Source of the DNA: Engraulis encrasicolus
Lineage: Eukaryota; Chordata; Actinopteri; Clupeiformes; Engraulidae
Reading direction: 5' to 3'
DNA length: 64,000 bases
NCBI RefSeq assembly: GCF_034702125.1
Contig: NC_085875.1
Span: 40,316,240-40,380,239 of the forward strand
This document shows, in pieces, positions 51,001-62,100 of this stretch; within the stretch, counting starts at the first letter, position 1, and each line of letters starts with the position of its first letter. The notes under the pieces are model-generated. The model saw nothing but the letters and a program-made list of their open reading frames with translations, searched no databases and had not been told where the DNA came from. Both the position numbers and the translations under genes were made by a program.

Positions 51001-53890
51001 TCACATGCATAATGAGAATCAGATGCAATAATATGGACCCAACAAAGAGGACATCTCAGGTTTTGTCAACAAGAAAATGGCACATTTGATGCAATGTTGA
51101 TTAAATGCAACAGCCGTTAATAAATCGTCAAGTTGCTCATAACTTTGTTTGTAGTCTTAAGAGGGGCTTAGCATTCCAAACAAACTATTTGGGGACTGTT
51201 TAAAGGTGTGAAAAGCACCATCAAGCAATTCGTTTTTTATTACCACTAGTTAGCTGCCAGCAGAGCTCAAACACAATTTGCCTTCATTTGTGTTAGCAAC
51301 TAGCTAGCAGCTACAGCTACTGCTAAACCAATTCGAAGTCCTAACACTGTTTGCAATCAAATGTGGGCCATTACTTTCAAAAACAAGGCATAGAGAACTT
51401 TGTGAGGTAGACTACAAGGGAAGGACAGTATCAGAGCCTGTAAATAAATTATTTACAATCTCTGATACCACCCTCGTATTCACTACTGTCTGGAGCCAGC
51501 AGTGACTGGCAAAGACAGAGAATCAGACTGAGGGGGCGGGGCATGGCACCCTTCTTCCTAGCGCCTGGGGCGCGATTTCGAAATAAGAGTACATGGCGCG
51601 ATCGGACAAAAAGGAAAAAAAAAATGTTTTGAATGCGCATCAAACGTCTAATTTATAATCGGAGAAAATTGACCTCGCGATTAAAATTGAAATCGAAAAA
51701 TCGTCCAGGCCTAGGAAAAGGTGAAGTGCTCTGCTGGACATACAGCCTTAATGCTGACAAAGTACAGTAGGCTGTATATGTTAAAACAGCAGGAGTGATT
51801 CAGGTCGAAGGAATGACTAACTTCATGGGAATGAGGTACAACAGTTTGGCAGCAACCAAGTAGATAAAGATCTCCCCTAATAGTTCTCCTATCACTTTTA
51901 CTGAGCTCTGTCTGAACGTACGTAGTTATATTCCTAAGTGTATATCTTGCTTTCCCATAAAAGATGTGATTTCCTATAGCCTAACCCTCCTAATGTAGCA
52001 AGAGTGCAGCTTTGTAGGTCGTGTTTGAAAATGCTTGGTGGATATCATAAACAAGTGTCATGATGTATGAGTTACGTAAGGTTTTTCATGCCAAGCCTCG
52101 ACTCTGTTCTCATTTTGCGGCTTCTGCCAGTGTTGGGTCTCCCCCCGCCTCGTCATCTCGGGCACTATACTGTGAAGATGGTTTCACAGTATTCTTTGGG
52201 GATCAGTAGTGTTTGAGTTTGTGACACTCTGGCTCGTCTCTGTGATGGCGAGATGGCTTGTTATGCTGTCACGTAGGCTGAGACGACTTCCCTTTTCAGA
52301 CCGTTTACAGCTCCAGGCCTTTTTATTAGAATACCATGAAAAAGTTGATTTATTTCCATAATTCCATCAATAATGTTAAACTGTCATGGATTTTAGATTC
52401 ATGGCCCAGTTTTTGAACTATTCCAATCATTATTTTTTTTCTTTTTATATACGTTGGCCTTCCAGCTCAAAAAACCCATGAATTGGGGAATTCGCATTAT
52501 TAGAATATTGTTATAAAATCACATTTTTCTTCATCAAAATTCGGGTCACATTAAATCAGTTGGAATTTGGTACTTTCTACATAACATGCAATGGTCAATA
52601 CTTGGTTAGGACATTCTCTGTCTTCATAATGGCCATGATGCGTTTAACATTGAAGTCAATGGCAAAAACAGTGCATGGGTGTTATGGAAGCCCAGATATC
52701 CTTGATGCTTTGCTGTCAGCTGTTCTTGTTTGTTGACCTGGTACCCCACACTTCACTCTTCAATATACCCTGTAGATTTCCATGCCACGTTTTGGCGCTA
52801 ACTCACCAGTTTAATTCTAAATAACCAGAAATGAAACCCCATTGAAAATGAATGGAGTTTAATTTCTGTTGAGTTAGAATTAAACTGGTGAGTTAACACC
52901 AAAACGTGGCATGGAAATCTTCGGGTATATTGAAGAGGGAAGTGTGGGGCACCAGGTCAACAAACAAGAACAGCTGACAGCAAAGCATCAAGGATATCTG
53001 GGCTTCCATAACACCCATGCACTGTTTTTGCCATTGACTTCAATGTTAAACACATCATGGCCATTATGAAGACAGAGAATGTCCTAACCAAGTATTGACC
53101 ATTGCATGTTATGTAGAAAGTACCAAATTTCAACTGATTTAATGTGACCCGAATTTTGATGAAGAAAAATGTGATTTTATAACAATATTCTAATAATGCG
53201 AATTCCCCAATTCATGGGTTTTTTGAGCTGGAAGGCCAACGTATATAAAAAGAAAAAAAATAATGATTGGAATAGTTCAAAAACTGGGCCATGAATCTAC
53301 AATCCATGACAGTTTAACATTATTGATGGAATTATGGAAATAAATCAACTTTTTCATGGTATTCTAATAAAAAGGCCTGGAGCTGTATATAACAGTGCGG
53401 CGTCTATTGTCTGTCTGCCCTCTGCGGTCTTAAGAGTGGCTTGTACAGATGCTCAAGTCCCCAGACAAGAGCTGAAACTCTTTACACAAGGTTGCAACAT
53501 GATTGTGGTTATTTAGTGTCAAACATGTTAAAGTTGCATTTTTTTGTTTTGTTTAGTGTAAATGTTTCATCACAACATGGTGTGCTATATATATTAATGG
53601 CCACCGATGTTGGATGGCAACAATGCTGGCTAACCCTAAAGTTCCTACTCCTAAATAACACATAGTACCTGCAAGATTATGGCATCTTTAATCTTTATTG
53701 CTTACTTGTTGTATGCAATACATATGAAGGCCTTGGCCTACTGTATATTGTTCCCTGGAAGGTTGCATGAGTGATGTTGTTAACACTCGCCTGTTCTCTT
53801 TAACAGTGACTCCCCGCAGACGCACGAGGAGGACTTCTGGGATGTACGACTCAGACAGAGGGTCCAATGGTATGTAGTGCATCTTCATGA

Positions 53891-53925
<35 letters not shown>

Positions 53926-56057
53926 AGACACACACATACGTTTGCTTGCTTGCTCGCACACACGTCTGGTCAATTTGCAGTTTGCAACCATGATGTAGCC
54001 ACAAGTACAACAGGCACAACAGGCCCCTATGGTGTGTACCTGCATACAAGTTTCTTGTGTGCATGTCAGACCTTTACAATAACAACCATGGCATGATCCT
54101 AAAGTGTTATGGAAGAAATGGCACTCTGTGAGTTCTAATGTTTGGTTTGCTTTTTTGTGGGATAACACTTCATAACATTTGAAACTTAATTACAGCACCT
54201 AGTTCCTTTGCCTCCTTTTTACTCCAGGAGCTGAAATTATTCATGCTAGCCAATCAAACCCAGTAATATAAAAATGTCTCTTGAAATGAGTACTTGCACG
54301 GAAAGGTTACTCATAGTTCGTCTCCGCTGTCTGCAGATTCGGGCAACTCATCTGAGGACAGTGAGGGCGAGGAAGGCCCGACGGAGAAGCTCGATTGGAC
54401 AGAAGGACCAGACCAGCCAGCCGTTACCAAGCAGGAAGAGGAGGAAGAAGACGAGGAGGCGGAGGAGGGACAGCCAGAGGCAGAGAGGGAGAGCCTTGCT
54501 GAGGCATTACCCCTCGAAGCAGCAGCAGCAGCAGCAGCAGCTCCCACTGCAGGGACGACGGATACTGAAGCCCCAACGACGACTCCAGACACCGAGCCCC
54601 CCAGCAGCCCTGCAGAGATGCCCAAGGCTCCCGAGATGCAGGACAAAGAAGATGAGGAGGAGGAGAAGCCTGCAGCGGCTAATGTCACCACCACACCACC
54701 GATGGCAGCTGCAGTTGCACCGGCAGCAATAACAACCTCCCCCACCACCACCCCGACCAAGACGACTCCATCAACGCCACCCACGTCAGTAGCCGCACCA
54801 GTGCCCGTAACGCCAGAGCCGGAGGAGAAGCAGGCCACCCCCAGGTCGAAAGCGCGTCGGGGGCGACTCAAGGAGCCTGGCTCGGAGACCCCCACTCAGC
54901 CAGCGGTCGCGGCAGCCCCCACCTCCACGCCCGCCACCACCCCTCACAACGCGCCACTCCCGGAGGGCGACACTCCCGGCAGCCTGCCGCGGCCCGCCAA
55001 GAAGCCCCACCACCAGGAGGCCCCGGGGTGTCCGCCGCCCGTGCTGAGCCTGAGCAGCGAGAGCCGGCCTCACCAGCCCAGACCAGACGACTCGGACACG
55101 GACTCCGCCACCGAGGATGTGGACACGGAAGAGCACAAGGTCAGCAGCGTTGGCGTCAGCCCCATCGGCAGCGTGGCCAAACGCAAGGCCACTGAGCAGC
55201 GCTCGCCAGACAAGCGGGCGAGATTGGAGCCCCCGAAGACCCTCTCGCCCGAGAAGAGGGTTCCTGAGACGGAGAGAAGGAGCGAGGGAGCGTCCAAAGG
55301 AGTAGGAGGAGGAGTGGAGCACCTCGGGTCGCCCACGTCAGCTGCAGCAGTTCTGACGCCTGCAGCAGCAGCTGCCGCGGCTGCAAAAGAAGCCGAGTCG
55401 AAAATGGAGATGCCTTCCCTGACTAGAGAGGTGGCGCCTACCACCACCAAGCCAGAACCGGGCGCACTGCCGAGCTCGGCGCCCTCGCTGGACGAGCCCT
55501 CGTCGGGGAGAGAGGAGGAGATGATGCCCCAGATCGGGCCCGAGGAGCTGGTCTGCTACGAGGTCGACTTGGACGACCTGGACGAGAAGGAGAAGCCGGC
55601 CAACGAGCTGCCCACCAGCCGGTCAGTCGGAGACGTGAAGAGCCAGCAGCACCCGCCGCCACCACCACCACTACCACCTTCGTCATCCTCTTTATCCATC
55701 GCCACCTCCTCCGCAGTCGCCGCCGCCCTGTCGTCGACGTTATCGGTGTCCTTGTCCACCCATTTACCGCTCAACGCCATGGCGGCAGCGGCAGCTGCAG
55801 CACAGCGGGCGCCCACCATCTCGTCCTCGGCGTCTCCGCCCACCTCGGCGTCGGCCTCTGCCGCCAGCCCCGAGTCGCACAGCGCCAAGAGCGAGAGCGA
55901 CGTGACCATCGAGGTGGACGGCGAGTCGCAGGAGGGCCTTGGCGGGGCCGAGTCCATGCGCGGCTTCGACGCCAGCGCCAGCTCCAGCAATTCCAGCCTC
56001 TCACTGCAGGAGCGCGACACCAAGGACAGAGGTCAGCACCTTTTTACTCCATATACA

Positions 56058-56145
<88 letters not shown>

Positions 56146-59100
56146 GTCTCTCTCTCTCTCTGATAATTGTTCTATTGCTTGTAGAAATGGTATTCTTCCT
56201 TCTGGCTTGCAGTGCTATAATGTTCTTTGCGTCACTTTCACTGTGGAGCTAAGCTGTAAGCAACTGGACAAGTCAACAACTTTTCTCTTTCCAACTTACT
56301 GTTGGGAGTCTAAGGAGGACATTTGAATAGACCAGTCTCTGCACTCAAAGGATTATCCTCCCTGCGCCTCTACTCCGTTTTAAAGCAGCAAGTGGACTAA
56401 CTCTTGAAATTAATCTACATATTTAATGGATTGGAATAGCACATTTAAAACGTTTTGTCCAATGGCTGTATGTTCACATTTCTTTTATTTATAACTTCAA
56501 GTATGGAAATGTATAGATGAGTTTTATTCTGAGGTGCTAGTGTGTGTGGTTGTGGTTAAGCTTTGCACCATCCAATGCTTACAGACAATTTTTGCACTTC
56601 TACCAGTTTACAGTTCAGATTTGAACTATCAGTGGTGATTTTTGTGCATACTTTTTTTTTCTCTCTCTCAAGGCAAGTGTGAACAAGATTTAAAGCAAGT
56701 CGCAACCATGCTCTAACTGGACCTGTGACTCAAGTGATGATTATAAAGCTTGCTTTGTCCATACCATGTAAATGTATCCAGCACTTAAACCTGCAGTACT
56801 CTAAGGGTCACATGTTTCACTCAAACCTGTGCTTATTTCCCAAGCCAGTCTGATTAAGTAGCCGTGGTATTTCGAGCTACCGTATGGCCTCGCCTACATT
56901 ACATGTGCGCTGTCCACGTGCTTTGGTCCTTCTCTTCCCAATGTAATGGCTTGTCTTCCCCCCCCTCAGGTCAGAAGAGGTTGACTGATGGCAACAGCAG
57001 CTCGGCGTCCAAGAAGGTGAAGCGCAACCAGAAGCGCTCCAGCACCACGGGCAAGACTGAAAAGAATGGAACAGGTGAGAGAGACTTTTGAAGTTATTCT
57101 TAGACACTCCGCTGAGCGTCTTCCCAACTCTGCATGCAAATTCCGTGTTCATCCTGTAATGATCAAGCTTGGACTGCAGCTTTTGAGAGGGAACGTTTTT
57201 TTTTTTATTTTTTTTTTATTTTTTTTATTATAAATGCCATCCTCATTCCATGTATCACATAACAAGACTGAAAGGAAGAAGTAATTCTCCACCATAACTG
57301 ACCTAATGTTTCAGATGTTGTGGCTGTAGAGAAATGTCTAATGTAGCCTACTGTCCAGCACCTCACTTCAGGCCCCATGCCATGATCATGCTCGTCCTGG
57401 CATCCCTGCGTCTCTCTGTGAAAGGTCATTGGAAATGCTGTTCCGTTTCAGGATGCTTCAGATCTCTAACCCAGTAAACCACGTATGCTCTCCCCCACTC
57501 AGGTCACAGCAGCGACAGTGAGGACCTGCCCGTCACTGACCCCTCCAATAAGCTGACCCCCATCAAGCACTCCAGCATAGCCAAGGCCCAGAAGCAGTCG
57601 CGCTCCCCGGGCACCGTGTCCCCCAACAGCAAGGAGCTGGACAAGGACAAGCACAAGGACAAACAAGGCTTCCCCTCGCCACGCACATACAAATGGACCT
57701 TCCAGCACAGTGAGTACAAACTTGCTCCAGCAGTCATGCTAGTTCTACTTGGGGCAAATACTTTTTTTCTGATTGAGATCTGTACTGTCGACTTCAACAG
57801 TGTTCCCTTGTGGTTCAACTCTCAGCTGGAAGGAAATGTGTCATACTTAGTGCCAGCTTCATCATTAGGATTTTGTTATCAGTTTTGCAATGGTCAGAGC
57901 AGATTTTTTTGAATGCCTAAAATGTTACTGCTGTAACTTGGTTTGATAACTGGCTACCTCCCCCTAATAAAGCCTCTCATTCCAAGTTTAGTGTTCACAA
58001 ATACCCAGTGTTTGTTACTTAGCAGTAAGGCTGTAACGATATTGCATCGAACCGAGGGATCGCGGTACGCAGACCCACGAACCCCTATCGCGAACCTTCC
58101 TCGCAGAATCGCGATGCGCCCTTTTAAAGTTGTTACCCCTCAGTCTCGAAAACAGCAGGGTACAGGCAAATGCTTGCATATGCGCTTAATGCTTGTATAT
58201 GCGCTCAAAGACAATTAGAAATGGGGCGCACATGAGCGAGTAACACTTCCATTCACCCATCTCTCCTGTAAAATGTTCCGTCCAACCAGCAGCACGTGTA
58301 TTGGTTGTTATTCATTGCCTGAGCAACCTCCGCGACCGCGAGACAAAAAACTTGGGCAAACGTCGGAAGGTAAAGCACAGAAATGAGCAACAGACCAAGA
58401 AGGCTTTATCAAACGTGTGAAGATGTTTTTGATTCATGCATGCGCCGATGTATGTTGAGTGGAGATAGACGTTGAGCGGAGAGAGAGAAAGAATGCGAGA
58501 GAGCGAGATGCTCCGCCTGCCCAAATTTGAAAAAGCTTTGAAAGAGCTCTATACGCTCATAAGAGTGTCTGAAGTCGGGCGAACGTTGAGGTCGATGTGG
58601 ATATTAGGCAGCATTATATCCTCCCCACATTGAAAGCCTGCCTAGCGAAAACATGCTCCATTTCAAAATGTCAAATCACAAATCCAAACAAAAGACAACG
58701 TGCGTGTTGCATAGCCTACTGAGAACATAACTGAGGTTCATTTCGAGTTTTTTTGTATAAGCGCGTGCGCGCTGCTGCACGATCAAAACAGTTACAAAAA
58801 TATTAAACATCAAAATTAAGTGTTGCATTTCTGTAAGTAACTTAATACAACATGTTTCCTGACGAAATATTACCAGTGTTGTTTTCAGTTAATGTTTGGA
58901 TATTAATTGGATAATGTTTGACAATGTGAGACAGTTGTTATAGGCTACCTATACTGGAACCCTGACCCTTCTCTCTCCATCTCTGTCTCTCACACATGGT
59001 CAGCATCTCAGCATGATATGATCTAAGCCTATTTGTAATAAGCCTATTTTTCCTTGGTGAACTAATGTCCCTTATTTCTCTGTGTTGTGTTTTGATGTCA

Positions 59101-62100
59101 ACACCTGGGCAACAGGTTGCAGTGGTAGGCCTATATCTGCAACATCATTTAGTAGACCTAAAAAAAATAATGTAGGCAGATAAATGCAAAAAGAAAGCAT
59201 AGGCCTAAATATAGCCCATAATTTATTTTCTTATTTTTTTCCCTTAAAAAAATAATAAAATCGTGGGGCATATCGAACCGTGGGTCATATATCGTGATAC
59301 AAACCGAATCGTGGGTTGGGTGTATCGTTACAGCCTTACTTAGCAGGCTAACCTGGGCTAAGATTCTCGAAACCTTCGTTGCTAACTAACTTAGCAACTA
59401 ACGACTCTGGTGCGACAAAACTAAGTCCGAACGAGGAGTTCCAAAAACAAAGTCCCAATGTTTACCAGTAATGTAGTTAGTCGTTCGTCCGGTGCTGAAG
59501 TGAACGACTCAGGTGTTGCTGCAAAACGAAGTAGGGGCTGTTCATCAGTACTACTGTCGGATTTGGAACAAATTGCATGGTTGGCTAGTTCACCTTTTGT
59601 TTTGGGATGCACGTCACTTTTGCTCGTGGTTTTGGACGGGTTCAGAGTTTAAGCAACATCAATCGATTACTGCCACCAAGTGCACAAGCCTTTGACCCAT
59701 ACTACACCAAAATGTCTAGTCATGTTACGAACAGGGCTGAAAAAACCCCACACCAACACAGTGTTCAAATATGGGGGAAAAAATATTGTCAAAATATAGT
59801 AGGCCTAGGAAATTCCATATTCCACAATCATGCTTCACGAGCTCCGATCAATCAAAGCGGCGCCAATAAAAGAACCCTGTTTGATTACCATCGGGATTTG
59901 AACCCACACCAAAAGCAGCATCTCTCATGAATGCAAAATATTTAACCACTCACCTATCTCCACACATGACTGAATGAATAGTATGTTTTGATTAAGCTCC
60001 AATAAGCATAGGCTACATGGAAATATGCTAGGCCTACATGTAGTTGTCATTATGAAATGCGTTGTTGACTATTTAAAAAAGGGCACCAGTGTGCGGTGAT
60101 CCTTCTCGTTTTCCTTGCTTTTTAGGCTATGCCTTGGTCTACAATAACTCCCAACTACATCATAGGCTACAACAAGTTCAAAAATGGACATTATGCAACT
60201 GCATAGCCTGTTGGAATAGTGCGTAATGGAAAGGCGAGCGTGATGACAAGAACTGGACACTTCTTATAGTTAGTTCTTATTTCATTGTATTCATATTCTT
60301 CTTTTCATTTCAATTCTACTATTGTAATATAAGCCTGTCACAAGCAGCTGGCCAATAGGCTACTGTTAAAACAAATGTTGTTTCAGCAAATGGCGCCATG
60401 GCCCATGGCGCACAAAATGTCCGTTATGCAGTCAGGAGAAAACACAGCGCATCGTGTCCTTATTTCTCTCTGTGTGTAAATTGGGCCATCGTTTTGTGTC
60501 TTTGTAAAATGCAGGTGAAAAGCAGTTAGTTACTTGGCCTTAATGTGACTGCGTGTGTGGCTGCGAGGCTTGGATGCCACAGTTCCACACGCGCGCACAA
60601 CAGCACGTGTGGATCGGCCACTTTACGCACACAGAGAGGGGGTGAAAAACAGTTGCGCAGAGGAATAGGCACCTGCGCTTAATGTATCTTACTGAGGGAA
60701 TCGAAATCTTATAGACACTGAAAACGCAGCCGCGATTATGCCTTCGCGCTTATCATGCTCTTGCTCTTCAGTCATTGATGGCGATAGTGATGTGTAGGCC
60801 GGCATTTGGTTACTGCATTTAATGGGGTGGATTTTGGGGATATGATTGTGTTGTCAGGTCTTTTCCGATGTTGAAGGACTTTGAATGTGCCATGTTTACA
60901 GACATTGACGGCCCCTTCCATAGGACTTCTTCATCCATCCTTCCATCCCTTCCTGTGCGTCTTTAGGCTATGTAGGCTACAACGGCAATAAGGGCAGTTC
61001 CACCTTAGCTTACGTTGTGCGTAAAGACGTGCTGACTGGAAATTACATAAACATCCTGATATGTTTCTCGAGCGTAATTTCAGTTATCATTTCAAGCAGC
61101 ATTTAGCCTACTGTCCAATATGCGTGGCCATGACCTGTTGAAAGTGTTTCGTTGCCTAGGAGCGTGAGGATGACTTCGCTTGCCGTTCTGGAAAAAAAAA
61201 ATATGTGATGGGTGGTTATAGGCTCGGCTATACTTCATTCACCGTGGCTTGAACTCACACCACTAATAAGGAAACGGCAAACGTGTATGATATTCTGACA
61301 TTTTAACCACTCACCCACCAACTGTGCTTCCAAATTAGTGGTAAGTGAAAGTGAAAGCCCATTGGGAAACTCCAACTCCCATTGTCATTGTGACACAGCA
61401 CTCCACAGCACACAAGTGAACACTGCACACTGCACACAACGAAATTGCATTTATGCCTCACCCGTGCAAGGGGGCAGCCCTCAGTGGCGCCCCATGGGGA
61501 GCAGTGCGGTGGGACGGTATCATGCTCAGGGTACCTCAGTCATGGAGGAGGATGGGGGAGAGCACTGGTTGATTACTCCCCCCACCAACCTGGCGAGTCG
61601 GGAGTTGAACCGGCAACCTCTGGGATGCAAGTCTGACGCCCTAACCGCTCACCCATGACTGCCCTAAGGTTATACAATAGGGTATTAATCCAAACATTAG
61701 GCCTATACAAAACGTAAGTAAAAATAGCCTAATGCATGATGGATTGTAATGTCTCATTTCATAACTGCAGTTGAAGGGGTGAATTCGGGGACATGATTGT
61801 GTTGACAAAGATTTGTGGACTTTTGATAGGGATGTAGGCTAATTACTGCATTTGGCAGACACTGTGGTAGCGTCACTGCTTTGCGATAAATGCACCCGAG
61901 CTGAGGCGAGACACTCCGAGCATTTCCGACAACTTCATCGTGCGTCTGAACTTACTTGGTTGGAATTTCATCGGACTTAATTCGTACCTACATCGGACTT
62001 TGTTGGTTTGAGGCTTTCGAGAAATCATAGTTATTGGTTAGTTGTTGTGTCGGACTTCGTTCGGACTTACTTGGTCCGAAGGCTAATTTTGGTCTGATTC

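Larger units (their letters stand above)
49404..53806 (+). other. arid4a: arid4a intron 19
   Basis: 4.4 kb: snoRNA copy 7 (49922-50004), a 1.36-kb hAT element (50351-51713) and a 1.08-kb foldback (52306-53387). The segments 49410-49915 and 51722-52305 show nothing recognised. Confidence 0.75.

Noticed and set aside
56032..56252. Extension of exon 21 into a Leu-Ser repeat and hydrophobic tail
   Set aside because: It is the retained intron 21 CT microsatellite; splicing to exon 22 restores the conserved C-terminus and a coding length divisible by three.
61598..61667. Functional tRNA gene on the minus strand
   Set aside because: A and B boxes are present, but the sequence continues into a SINE body and the arms pair poorly.
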